A stretch of 64,000 nt of DNA, taken from positions 3,286,001 through 3,350,000 of the forward strand of contig CP141150.1 in assembly GCA_035235625.1 (NCBI GenBank), written 5' to 3'. Shown here piece after piece: positions 45,101-56,640 of the stretch. A model generated the notes under the pieces. It ran no database searches. It was not told where the DNA came from and saw nothing but the letters and a program-made list of their open reading frames with translations. A program made the translations under genes and the position numbers. Origin of the DNA: Saururus chinensis (taxonomy: Eukaryota > Streptophyta > Magnoliopsida > Piperales > Saururaceae). How positions within the stretch are numbered: position 1 is the stretch's first letter; each line of letters begins with the position of its first letter.

Positions 45101-48100
45101 TGACATTCTATGTGAGCTTTGGTGGCATTCCTAACAAAATTCTATAGAACAAAAGCTTGACTCAAACAATTGAACTGATCCTATTGATACTCTCAATGTA
45201 CAGGGCCTGAATGGTATAGTTGTTTGCAACCTTGCAAGTTCTGTTGTCATGAATACAAGTGACCTTCATTCCTTTATGTTCACTTTCCGTCAGATTACTC
45301 AATGCACTTGTAAAGTAGTAGTTTCCTTCATCCATGAGCTCAATTTGAAGGACGATATGATATTAGCTACAATTTTGGTTATGAGGTGAGCACTTTATTA
45401 ACTGATCTTAAGAATGATAAACTGGTTATAATTTGTGTCCTTTATTTTGGACAATTGCAACATATTGCATAGGTTATTACATAATAGAGATAGATGATGA
45501 CGTTATTCCATTTATTACATAATGCCGACCATAAGTATTTCATTTGATAAATTTGTTTGTGACAAATTTATATTTTAATTTTGTTTGTAACATCGATTTA
45601 GTTGTAAAATATAATTGACTCTTCCATATTCCTTTACATATGATGCTAAACTCCATAGTTCCATGTGGTTTATGATAACTGAGATATAAATTCTTGGCTC
45701 TAAATTTGATCTCTAGCATGTGACAAGTGTCTTATTTCATTTTGTTAGGCCCCATTCATCATGGCAACTGTCACGGGGACAGAGTTTTTGTTATGCATTT
45801 TGCCTTGTGATGGCTTGGCTGCATCTGCAACCAGAAGTCCTCTCTCACCTCCCTGCACACATGTAGACCCAAGCTTTATTGCTACAAACTCTCACTCCAT
45901 TGCCCACCCGAAGTAGGAGTCCACTGAACATGTCTGTATAGGTTTGAGTCTGCATAGGACACCAACCATATGTTGTAGCGCAAAACCTGTCAATGAGTCC
46001 TATGGGAGTAGGACTTCCGCCAACATATCTGCCCAACACACCAATGATGTTGCCGACTTGTGCACTCACCCCAAAATGCACTTGCCTTGGCTGTCCATTC
46101 TCCAAGGCTAAGGCCCTACCCCCATGTATAAGAAAGAGGCTGACAAGCCTCCCCCACCTAAACCACTTGACTTGCTCATCGAATCCAAGTACTCCTTGAT
46201 TTGTCGAATTGCCAAAAAGTGTCATTGTGCTCCCAGCTATTCTTAAACTCCGAAAGACCCTTCGCTCATCCCTTTGACTCATCGACTTAAGGTGGTTTCC
46301 ACTTCCTTGTCGACCTCTTGCTTCACCTTAGGCGGTGTCCACTTAGAGATTGCTCTACTTACAATTAAGGAAACCTACGTGAAAAACATGAAGTTTAAAT
46401 AGCCCAGGTAACTCTAATTCGTATGGCAACTTCCCAAACTTCTGCTTCACCATGAAGTGTTTGACATATCTCTAGATCACACCCCCTTTCTTCACATCTT
46501 CTTCTAATGTTGGGGAGCTAGCTTTAGTATAAATCATGGTTCTCAATATCTGAGATATATATGTATTTGTCGTTTGACCGATACAAGATGGGCAGATTAT
46601 ATCTCAGTTTTATCTATGAAATCTGAGATATATCGTAGAGATTGACAATATATTTGAGATATTTGACAATATCTCAGATTATTGATTTTGTTTTCCATTT
46701 GATAAATGTAATGTATGTTAGTGTAATGTTTTCACATGGTCTTATGATTGCTTTAGTTTAATATTAGGGATTTTAGATGTTAATATATGCTGAGATTAAC
46801 AAGTTACTTCTAAAAACATTTTTGGGTCACTAATATTTTTTCCCCAATATCTCTTGTATATCTCAGATATATCTTATCTTTTTGTCATCGTGAAAAGATA
46901 TTGTGAGCCAAGGCATAACTTTGCCCCCAACCTGAAACTCCAGTGGCCTTTGGTCTCGATCAGCATACTTTTTCATGCACTTGATTGCCTTAGCCAAACA
47001 ATGGCATGCTTTCAATTTACTCCCTTGTCAAACGATAGGCTGCATGGCACTTGCCTCCCTTGCATTGCAAGGCCACATCATTATGCGTAAGGGGTTGCTG
47101 CCTTGGGGACTGTTGCCTGTCATTGAGCTTTTATGCAAATTTTAGCAAAATTGTGCAATCTCCAGCATAGCCACCTAATTCTTTTGATTTGCTGTAATAT
47201 AGTGCTTTAGGTATTCCTCATGGATTGCATTCATCCTCTCGGTCAGCCCGTCCATATGAGGATGATTAATTGTTGAGAACTTTGAGTCGAGTTCCCAGCA
47301 TCTCAAAGAATTGGATCCAAAACCTTCTTATGAATCAATATCACAATCCTCAAATGTTTGATTATATTCTAGAATAAAAAGTTTGCAATCACCTCCATGC
47401 TACAATTCTTGGGTGCAAGTATGAGCATTGCTTACTTAGGGAGAATTGATCAACAACCACCGTTACAGAATCAATCAAAGTTTTTCACTATCAACAAACC
47501 AGTAATGAAATCCATGGACAGACTTACCCAAACTTGGTTTGGGATGGGAAGGGGCTATAGGAAGCTCACTTCTTTCTGCCTTTCCGTCTTGTTTTGCGGA
47601 CAAACCAAGTATGTCTACACATATTGTTCAACATCTTCCAACAACTATAGCCAGAAATAGTTCCTATAGAAGTGCACATGAGTGTGCTCCTACCCGTGGT
47701 GTCCTGCCCAAGGTGTCTTGCCCATGTGGCGTCATGAGTCTCTCTCATTAATTGTTTCCACAATCCATCGTGTCTATCCTTTCTATATAATACCCTATCC
47801 TCTCCAATTAAAACCATTGAATCAACCCATCTTTCACTGCTTGGACCAGCCTAACATAGACTTGGTCCTTTTCAGTTGCATTTTAAATCCTTTCTATCAT
47901 ATTGCTTGCCACTTGCATCAAGGCCATTAACATTGCCTCCGGATCCATCTTTTGGCGAAGGGCATCAACAACAATGTTTACCTCGCTCTAGCACATAGTT
48001 AAATTCTACCAAGAATTCTTGCCATTGCGCCTGTTTGGGGGTAAACTTTTTCTGCATAGAGAAATAGCAAGTGGCCATATGATTAGTTCGAACACCAAAC

Positions 48101-51100
48101 CTACCTCCTAGCAAGTAGTACTTTCATGCTCTAAGGCAATGGACGACCACTGCCATCTCTTTCTCATGCACTGAATACCTCTGCTATCTCATTCAACTTT
48201 TGACTTTTGATATGCAACCGGGTGCCTGACTTGCTTAATATGTCTCCAACTATCAAAAACATTAATCTGCACCTCAAAAGGAGGCATCAAACTCTAGAAG
48301 TTTTGAGTACAGATTTGACATCGCATCTTTAAGCTGCTCACATGCAGTTTGGCTTGCCGCGGACCAGTGGACCATCTCCGGGGCTTATCTTTCTTCAACA
48401 AGTCTATGAGCATTGCTACTTTCTTTGGAATAGTTCTTGATGAACCACTTGTATTACTTTGCGAGACTTATAAAAGATTTTAGCTCTTTGACCATTGTTG
48501 GTGCTAGTCACTTCACAATGACCCTGACTTTCTTTCTGTCCATCCTCACTCTTCCCTGCAATATGCAATGCCTAAAGAACATGACCTTTGTCCTGACAAA
48601 GCTACAATTTTTAGGCTTCAAGTAAAGACTATCCTCCCTGAGTCGTTCTACTACATTCCTTAAATGTTCACTGTGTTAATCTAAGGGCCTATTATAAACA
48701 ATGATATCATCTAGATACACCACCACAAATCGATCCAAGTACATGTGGAATATATTGTTCATTAATGTGCAGAATGTGGTATGGGCATTTGTCGATGCAA
48801 AGGGCTTGACAGGGAACTCAAATGAGCCATAATGAGTCATCATCGCTGTCTTTGGCTCATCTCCTATAGCAAAACACACCTGTTTAATTGAACAAATTTG
48901 TAACCGAAAGGACAATACTTTTCTTTACCATGATCTGATTCAAAGCCCTGTAATCCAACCACAACCAAAGAGACTCATCATGCTTCCGCTGAAATGGAAC
49001 AGGCACACCACAAGGAGTTTTGGACGGTCTGATAATGCTTGACTTCAATAGTTCCTCGAACCGTTTTTAGAGTTTAGCAAGTTTTGGAGGAGCCATGCAG
49101 AGAGGAGCCCGAGCTAGTGGGCGAGCTCCTTATAGCAACTCTCATCCAACTCCACCATGGAGACCAAGTGGTTCTATTGGCCTTTTTGAAAGCCTTTCAT
49201 CAACTGCAAGGCAGATACTAGCTCTAGCTGCTTTTCTCCCTTGTTCCCATCAACAAAGTAGGAGAATTTCTCATCTATGATGAAGATGCCCTCAGGGTGG
49301 GGCATTATGGACACCTTTGCCGGTTGTAAGAAATCAATTCCCAAAATCACTTCAAAGTCGTCAAGAGGGATAATATAAAGCATACCTTCCCTATCCAATT
49401 ACCAATTTGCTCCGCAACATTATTAACACTCGAGTCTGGGGTCGCTTTAGAGCTCAAAGCATTGATTTAGGCTTGGGCCTTCATCACATGAAATCCCCAT
49501 TCCTCAACAAACATGTTTGCAAGAAAGATGTGCTTGACACCTATGTCAAGCATTGTACGTAGCGTCTACTTGTTGAGTTTCACTTTGACATACATGAGCC
49601 CACCTGATTTTGTCTTCTCCTTGCAGATAGTGCTCATGAGCTGCAAGGGGTTCACCAATGTTGTGGTCTCTCCCTTGTTCTATGAGGACTCATCCTCAGC
49701 CACTGTTGCATTCAACTTCTCCTTCTTGAGCAATCTTTAGTGTGGTAAGGGCCTTGACAAATGAAGCAGCCTGAATTCTTTTTCTTGTCATAGTCCGACT
49801 ATTCACTCTTCTTGCCTTTGTACCCATTATTCTTTCCCTCACCATTCTTCTATCTACCCTTAGAAGAAGAAGCCTTGTTATCATGCTTTTGTCCAGAGGA
49901 GTCTTACTTGTAATCTGCCAAATGCTCACTGGTTGTGGGGAGGTCCTTTAGGTTTTGCCTATGCACTTTGTTTTGTGTCCAACCTTGGGAGTTTTGTCAG
50001 TAAGTTAAACAACTTTTCATTTATTGCCATTTTAGACTCTCGTTTATTCGTCCAAAGCATCTTCCTTAAGCTGATCCTCCATTGTAGCTTTTTATCTCCT
50101 GTGAGATAGAAGCTTATTACGATCATCTTCTCTTTGCATGGGGTATTGGTAATTTGGAAGAATTGTTCCATATCCTAAACAAAGTTCTCGATGTCATTTG
50201 CACTCCTTGCACTGAAGTATGCTTTTGGTTTTCGCCCCTTGGCTTTCTTAATGAATTATAGGGACCCGGGCATTGATTTGATCTTTGTCAAAGAAGCTAT
50301 GTTTAGGACCCTTTCCAACAAAGCCAACTAATGTGAAATTTGCTAAGTTACTACTGCAATTTCTACATAAGGAACTTCGTTGTCATAATCACATCCGCGA
50401 CCAGCATGGTTAATCAGATTGCATTTCCATCAAAACTGCCTTGATTTGTTTGCCAATGGGGCGGTCTCTAGAATGGGCACACTAGGCGAAGGCACCAAGG
50501 TGCTCCTGTACTTGGCGCAAGGAGGTTTGGACTTCAGTCAGTGTGACACTTTCCATAGACTTTGCATCCACCTTGACTTCAAGCTCTAACATGTGCATCA
50601 GCATCATGTTTTTCATCACTCAACGACACTTTACCTTCAAAATTTGCTGTTCCCAACAATGGAACCAACTGTCACTGTGACAGTTTTCACTATGCATTTT
50701 TGCCTTGTGATGGCTTGGCTGCACTTGCAACCAACAACCTTCTCTCGTCTTCTTGCACACCAGTAAGAACACAACAACGAGCAACACCGAATTTGTAAGG
50801 GCTCTTGTCCAAGCTTTATTGTTATAAACTCTTTACAACAATATAAAGGAAGAGGTTCTGGCTGAATGCTTGAGCTGTTCAGCAGCCCTCTTTATATAGA
50901 CCCAGCACATTGATAGACCCAGCGCATAGCCAAGTCTACTCCCTCTAGAAGTCTTTCTCTCAAACTTGGTTATACATCAATCCCACCCATACAAGGAGTT
51001 TCACTCCCTCTCAAACTCAATCAAACATAGGCATACGCCTCTGCCTCGGCCGGAGGTGTCAACTACTCTCATAGTTTCTTTAGAAGTTTTCTTTTAGTTG

Positions 51101-54100
51101 CCCAACCTTGTCCATCTTGGTTTAGGGATCTAGCTCTCTGTTGCCTACCTGAAGTAGGAGTCCAACCAACCTAGCTGAATAGGTCTGAGTATGCGTAGGA
51201 CTCTAGTCCAATGTTGTGGCACCCATCCCGCCACAGTTTTTTTAGGAGTTGGACTTCTACTAACATGTCCGGCCAACACACCAATGCTGCCGCCGATTTG
51301 TGCACTTGCCCTGGAATGCACTTGCCTTTACTGTCTACTCACCATGGAGGGAATGCCCGGCCCCCTTGTCTAGAAAAGGGATTGAGGGGCTAACAGCAGC
51401 CTAATAAGATTTTAGTTTGTTAGAATGCAAAACTTGTAGTACTGAATTTATTATTTAAAATGCTATTTATGACAATTTTATCTGTTTTTTATCCACAGGA
51501 AGCATGAGATTGCTCAGAAAAAGAGCTTTTTCTCCGGTCTTGCTTCACACTTCCCATTTGTTTTCTCCTTTTTGGGTACAAAAGATCTTGAACTCAAGGA
51601 GCCTGTATCTAGTGATTCTGTGATGACCCTGGATCCTCCAGAAATTCCAGGGTCAAATCTAATAAATGGGGCTAGCGAGAATCTAAATGTGAATTCTAAG
51701 GAACTTGAAGCCATGTTGAGTGATGACTCTAATGGCGCCTGCTCTTGGAGGCATGTTCATGTCTTAACCTTGCTTAAGTGTTGATTACCTGCTTATACTA
51801 TCATTGAATGTTTTTCTACATCGAAACTCACACTATGTTGTGATTCAGGAACTTAAATGATGAAGATCAAAGACACGGAGTTGGATTTTCACAGGTCAAT
51901 GATGAAATGATATACACGGAAAACCAAGCCAATGAAGGTTTCCATTATTATGCCTGTATTTTAATGTTACCTTTTTCAATCAGTCCATCAATAATGTCAT
52001 GTTAGTAATTCTGTACTTTCCATGTCTAGGAGAACCTGTTTTCCAGAGAGAGGCCCTGTTGAATTGGAATTTTGGGCCTGGATTCTGCATTTTGCCGCAC
52101 TGGAGCCAGGAGCGGCCTGCTTCATCTGGAACATTTGCCAAAGTTGAGAAGATGAACGCCTACCCTCTTCCAGTTGGTGTGAAATCAGTGAGAAATTCTA
52201 CAGATGGTCCGCCCTCATCAAACATATCACGATCTGCAGAAAGAGAATCTCAGGATTATGCTAGTGGAGAACTGTCTGCTACTGCAAAACTGCGACATTT
52301 TGATGCACTCTCTGATGCTGGTTTAGTGGCTGTATCTGACATTTACAATACCGCATCAACAGCCGTTAAGGGGAAATATTCAGATGTGCCAACAAAACAA
52401 GGTTTGCTTTCTGCACGTGCGGCGTCAATGCTGGTAAGAAGACAATGCATATGTTGAGCTAAAAATTATTTAGATTTACAGTCTGAGAGGAAAAAATTAT
52501 ACAGGAAGCTGAAAGGGGCTCCCATAATAAGTGGAGACCTGTGATGGAGATGCAATACAGGGGAGGAATTTATAGGGGACGTAGCCAAGGTGGCCTTCCA
52601 GAGGGAAAGGTACTGTGTTAAAGTTATAGTACTACTCTTAATGACCTTTCTATGCCTTTTATCAAGATTGATTAACAGACACATTTTTACATTCTGTGGG
52701 TTAAATAGAATGCCCATGTGTTGATATCTTTGTGAATTATTTGCAGGGTCGTCTAACCCTTACAGATGGAAGTTTCTATGATGGCATGTGGCGGTATGGT
52801 ATGAGATCAGGTTTAGGCACATTCTGCTACCCTAACGGGGATGTGTTCCAGGGATCATGGAGAGATGACCTTATCCATGGAAAGGTTGATGTTACCTAAG
52901 TCTGTTGTATTATCTCTGTTTTGTGTTGAATGATATTATTATGCTAGGTATGTAATTGAAAACACCAAGCTTGTTCCTAGAACTTATGCAAATTATGTAC
53001 TTGCAAGAGTAGTTTTGCTTCATGCATTGCAGTGAGTATTAGATCCTTTGGGGGTTTCTCTATGATGAATCTGTGAATGTTTTCCAACTCTTAGATCATG
53101 ATATTGTTCTATATATGACCGAAACAAAAAAAAAAGGATATTGTTCTGTATATACAGTGCATGCTAAATCATCCAACTTTTTCCTGTAAGCTTACAGTGT
53201 ATATATTATTTGATTGCGCCTGGAGAGGTAGCTGATAAATTATAACGAGCCTATGGTGCAACCACTCTTATTTAAGATCTCAACATTTGGCTGTTGCCTT
53301 CTTCAGAGAATTTACACCTCTATATTATTTATTGTTACATGAAGACTTCTGGTACAAATAGAGTGGACGCAGAACAAATGTTTTCTTAGTAATCTCCTCA
53401 CAAGTATATTTTTCCAGGGATGGTTCTATTTTCACACTGGGGACCGGTGGTTTGCAAACTTCTGGAAGGGGAAGGCAAATGGTGAGGGTAGATTTTACTC
53501 CAAGTCAGGAGATATATACTTTGGCCATTTTCAAGATGGCTGGCGTAACGGGCAAAGCCTGTATATAGATTCTGATGGAACGAGGTATGTTAATACTCTT
53601 GATAGTTGACTCCATCTTGTGAGTTTCTTTTTTTCCCTTCTTTTTTTGGTCTAGTTCCGCAATGTAGGAGTAGAAAGCCTATCGCCCAAGATTAGACTCT
53701 ACATTCTTAGTATGGCATTTAGAGGTTGGCTTGCAATTGGTCAATTGTTTGCTACTGCAGAGCTCTTGTCCAAACTTTGTTTTCTCCCTATCGTCTTCTA
53801 TCATAGGTAAGATGATGTCCTTATATCAAATGGCTGATTATGCTATCTGTAGTGCTAGATACAAAATTGCAGCTCGTATCTAGTAAGTTGTGCTTAAGTT
53901 AAGCTTCCACATCATTCAAAGTTCATTCGGTTTTAATATTTACATAAGTTATAACAACTTTATAGCACGGAAATGCCTATTCTTTTTATTGTTAATGGAA
54001 AGATCTGTCATCCTGATTTAATGACATTTATATATGCTAATCTTTTTAATCAATTTTGTCTGTGCAGATGGAATGAGACATGGGATCAAGGTGTACTCAT

Positions 54101-54134
54101 CAGTAGAAACAAGTTAGACTCGGAAGCTGATTAG
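42192..54134 (+). CDS. ARC3: Chloroplast division-site regulator ARC3 (FtsZ-like plus MORN repeats)
   Basis: ARC3 controls Z-ring placement in plastid division: its FtsZ-like part interacts with FtsZ and its MORN part is regulated by PARC6. Exons: 42192-42544, 42694-42752, 43007-43071, 43460-43594, 43954-44002, 44432-44544, 44681-44752, 44957-45067, 45204-45385, 51499-51750, 51849-51937, 52030-52433, 52505-52609, 52747-52884, 53418-53584 and 54068-54134. Phases agree throughout, giving 786 residues (Arabidopsis ARC3 is of similar size). The N-terminus is a Ser/Arg-rich putative transit peptide. The FtsZ-like region runs from about 86 ([16 protein letters not shown]) through AGYGSDHV (163-170), [10 protein letters not shown] and [17 protein letters not shown] to about 370. 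MORN-type repeats ([57 protein letters not shown]) fill about 646-765. Exon 1 ends at an upstream GTCCGT donor so that FW joins [15 protein letters not shown]. Intron 9 is 6.1 kb and intron 10 is GC-AG. Confidence 0.93.
45769..46145 (-). repeat. 3' LTR of the retrotransposon, shortened
   Basis: It starts TGTCACGGGGACAG and ends GGCTGACA on the plus strand. It matches the other LTR over GCCTTGTGATGGCTTGGCTG, AGTAGGAGTCCA and CAACACACCAATG, but lacks roughly 300 bases from the middle. The shared parts are visibly diverged, which suggests an old insertion. Confidence 0.85.
46537..46890. mobile_element. Possible MITE inserted inside the retrotransposon
   Basis: An AT-rich stretch begins with CAATATCTGAGATATAT and ends with ATATCTCAGATATATCTTATC. 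The ends are inverted repeats, and several ATATCTCAGAT/ATCTGAGATAT words recur inside. It interrupts the pol-to-LTR part of the element. No clear target duplication was seen, so the boundaries are approximate. Confidence 0.45.
47566..47817 (-). pseudogene. Integrase zinc-binding fragment of the Ty3/gypsy element
   Basis: The minus-strand frame contains LYRKDR followed by [19 protein letters not shown], resembling the HHCC-type N-terminal integrase domain of plant Ty3/gypsy elements. The downstream Cys pair is poorly preserved and the frame ends early. The catalytic DDE core is not recognisable as an open frame. Confidence 0.65.
48676..48915 (-). pseudogene. Reverse transcriptase fragment of the Ty3/gypsy element
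   Basis: The minus-strand frame has [11 protein letters not shown], a degraded NAxxTF motif and the active-site box [11 protein letters not shown], typical of Ty3/gypsy RT. About 80 residues are open, against several hundred in an intact RT-RNaseH. Confidence 0.85.
49174..49398 (-). pseudogene. Retropepsin-end fragment of the Ty3/gypsy element
   Basis: The minus-strand frame includes [14 protein letters not shown], which matches the C-terminal hydrophobic-Gly motif of the Ty3 retropepsin. The catalytic DTG region is not in the same open frame. Confidence 0.65.
49696..50171 (-). pseudogene. gag-like fragment of the Ty3/gypsy element
   Basis: Two minus-strand frames lie where gag is expected. 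The upstream one (49959-50171) has FFQITN and [13 protein letters not shown], resembling the plant retrotransposon gag domain (Retrotrans_gag). The other is basic and low in complexity. Stops separate them. Confidence 0.5.
50670..51395 (-). repeat. 5' LTR of the retrotransposon, full length
   Basis: 726 bases, starting TGTCACTGTGACAG and ending GGGGCTAACA on the plus strand (TG...CA). The minus-strand sequence just past its inner end, TTGGTTCCATTG, is where the tRNA primer-binding site should lie, but it does not cleanly match the common initiator-Met primer site. Confidence 0.85.
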
Positions 54135-54394
54135 GTGATACAGAAATGAATAAAATGATAGAATACAATACGAACAGGAGATATGTAGTGGTGTTGGTCA
54201 TTTTTGTACATGTTATTCCTTCATAATCCAGAAAAAAAAGTGAAAAAACTGGTTAAGTCAATTGCATCTGTTTAAGTCAGTATTTTCAGTTTCATGAAAA
54301 TCTTAGATGTCCAGTTTTATTTATCCTTTAATGGAATTGTACAGATAAGGGGGACATTTTCTTGTGGTCTTATGTTTACAATATTGTGTGGGTA

Positions 54395-55654
54395 TCTTCA
54401 ACAATATCACACCTCGTGTAGAGTTCACTGCAGAAATATCAAAATTACTTCCAAGTGGCACAGAGGAACCAACTTCAAGTATTGGGGATTGTTCAGGTCC
54501 AAGCAGGTGTCAAAGACTCGTTGAAAAATCAAACTTATCATCCAGATTTTAAAATTGTGTTTATGTTCTGTCTGATAACCTTATACTTGTAGTGGTTATC
54601 TTGATAACTTCTTTTTGCACAGCAGCTGCCTGCTTCAGTTAAATATGGAAAAATTGTGGAAATGTTTTCTGGAAAATTTGATCTGAAGAATCTATTTGCA
54701 CCTTCAACTATTGGAGTCATATGTCTGTCCGTTCTCATTGCTCATCTTTCTCTACCCCCTCTCTTTCATTTTGCCACAACAATTGTAATTTTGTACATCA
54801 TTATTGTTTCAGTAATGTTTAAGTATTTTCTTCACTGAACTAATTTTAGTCATCATGTACTCATTATTCTTCTTTTCTTTTCAAATTCTTAGTAAATTGA
54901 GTTTCTAGTGCACAGAAAAGAGAGTGCTATATATATGATTAGTTTTTCTATATATGTTCAGTCTGTCATATTTTGGCCTGAAGTAAAGAGTTGATAGTTT
55001 TTGTATTTATGTTTCTGATGAATGTCATAGTGAGAGGAGCTTATCATTTAGGTTTGGTGCATCCAGATCCTTTATACCAGTTTGTTCCAGTTTTGTTGTT
55101 TTGGTACTCGTTTACTTTCAAGTGCCATGTGATTTCGTATTACTGTCAATTCTTTTGAACTAAGGGCCTCTATAAAATGCCAGGTACTATCACTCAATTG
55201 TTCAGGGCAGCAGAAAGTGAATGCTATGTGATTTATCACTCAATTGTTCAGGGCAGCAGAAAGTGAATGCTATGTGATTTTTCAGTGAACTTATGCTTTG
55301 GCGTCAATGTCACATTATGGTCTACTTTCTTCATGTGACTTGTGTCTTAACTCCCAAATATTTTTTAAATCGAATGGTCATTTGTTGCACTTTCCTCTTA
55401 CAGGAAGATGTCACCACAATGGTGGTCATTTGCACGAGAGTTGGTTTACTGAAAGTTTTGTTTTTGAAAAATTAAAGATGACATTGTCGGTATGGGAACC
55501 TTGTACATTGCAGGACCATCCTGAGGAGATTAGCAAACTTGCAAAACTTAAGGCCCAGACCGCAGAACATGAAGATAAAGCTTGGGGTGCTGGCATTATT
55601 ATTGCGTTGATTTTGATCATGATTTTGTTGGAATGCCATGGATTTAAGTGCTGA
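54395..55654 (+). pseudogene. Possible gene fragment ending in a membrane segment (unrecognised)
   Basis: Three stretches look exon-like. The first, about 54395-54508, ends at an AG|GT site and encodes VEFTAEISKLLPSGTEEPTS. The second, about 54616-54711, starts after a CACAG acceptor and encodes SVKYGKIVEMFSGKFDLKN. The third, 55514-55654, starts after GCAG, encodes HPEEISKLAKLKAQTAEHED and then a hydrophobic helix (GAGIIIALILIMILLE), and stops at TGA 55652-55654. Codon texture and splice-like borders suggest the 3' end of a tail-anchored protein gene, but no 5' part or family is recognised. It could also be alternative 3' exons of ARC3, or chance. Confidence 0.25.
55188..55279. repeat. Perfect 46-bp tandem duplication
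   Basis: TATCACTCAATTGTTCAGGG begins both copies, at 55188 and 55234, and both run to ATGCTATGTGATT. There is no visible mismatch. Confidence 0.92.
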
Positions 55655-56039
55655 TGCTTTTGCTTAGTATTCGTTTTTGTTGTTTTACAGCCTATTTGTG
55701 AATGCCCTTTTAGTTTTTGAACATGGTTATATGTACCCCATTTAACTCCTTTGCCCCCATTTCTTATTTACCCCATCCTCATCAAAATTTCTCACTCATC
55801 TGTCATATTTAAAAAGATATTAGAACTTTTTACCCAACTTCTTCCTCCCCTTTTTCTCTGGCCTGGATTGGTCATTGGCACCTGTGGCCCCTTTAGCACC
55901 ATGACTTGAGCATTGGTTGCAGCCACCTATGCTAGCTTTGGCATGGGTTGTGGCCACGCCATGCAGAGGCCAGCCCCCTGTGCAAGGCCTCTGGCCTTAG
56001 TGTAGGTAGACTAACCAGAGGTAAGGCCTTTGTTAGGAG

Positions 56040-56640
56040 GTTAGGGCCAAAGACTAGCCTCAGTGAGCTTCCATCCGCGTGGTGGCTAGCCTTAGTGACC
56101 CTCCATCCATGCAGTGGCTAGTGACATGACCTCCATGCACGGAGGCTAGCGTCTTGGTCCCCATTTGTGTAGAGGCCCGATGTGGCTTTGTATGCAAGGA
56201 AGCTAGGATGTTGGCCTATATGTGTGTGCATCCTAGCGTTCTAGCCTCTGTTTGCGTGGATGTAGGGATGTTGGCATCCATCCTATGTGACGGGGGCATG
56301 CGTCTTGGATTCAGTCCGTGTGGATGCTAGTGTCTTGGCCACCATCCGCACCTAGCCTCCCTTCACATGGAGGCCATTGACCTTCGTCTGCACAGAGGAT
56401 AGCATCCCTGCCTTTGTCCGAACAGAGGTTAGCATCATCTGTGCCTTTGCTTGAGCGGAGGCTAGCATCCCGGCCTCTATCTGTGTGGAGGCTAGCATCC
56501 CAGTCTTTGTTTGTGAGAAGGTTAGCATCCTAGCCTTTGTTCGTACAAAGGTCAGCATCTTGATCTTCATCTGCGCTGAGCCCAGCCACCTCGCCTCCTT
56601 CAATGGGCCTCCTTGCCTTGGGTAGCCTTTTCGTCACCAT
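56040..56640. repeat. Minisatellite with ~36-40-bp unit
   Basis: GAGGCTAGCATCC- and GGCCTC(T/C)(A/G)T-type words recur every ~36-40 bases, most regularly at 56390-56580. The regular section reads on the minus strand as a repeating ~12-residue pattern (GMLASxQxKA). That is what a 36-bp unit gives in any open frame, so it is not evidence for a protein. Confidence 0.8.

Larger units (their letters stand above)
45769..51395 (-). mobile_element. Ty3/gypsy LTR retrotransposon, antisense in ARC3 intron 9
   Basis: A 5.6-kb decayed element. Its ends are TG...CA, and the flanking 5-mers GCAAC (45764-45768) and GCAGC (51396-51400) are a target-site duplication with one mismatch. Domains run in element order from right to left: gag-like (about 49700-50170), protease-like with an ILGIDFL motif (49174-49398), reverse transcriptase with a YLDD box (48676-48915) and the integrase zinc-binding region (47566-47817). 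Protease-RT-integrase order and the RT sequence fit Ty3/gypsy. A purine-rich tract (AGGTGGGGGAGGC on the minus strand) abuts the 3' LTR at 46146. The coding frames are fragmented by stops and shifts, so the element is not autonomous. It is opposite in orientation to ARC3 and would be removed by splicing. Confidence 0.9.
54135..56039. other. Region downstream of ARC3
   Basis: It starts with the probable ARC3 3'UTR and holds a doubtful coding fragment (54395-55654) and a 46-bp tandem duplication (55188-55279). No complete gene is recognised. Confidence 0.5.

Noticed and set aside
45845..46282. 145-residue minus-strand frame over the left LTR
   Set aside because: It lies within LTR and adjacent non-coding retrotransposon sequence and has no recognised domain.
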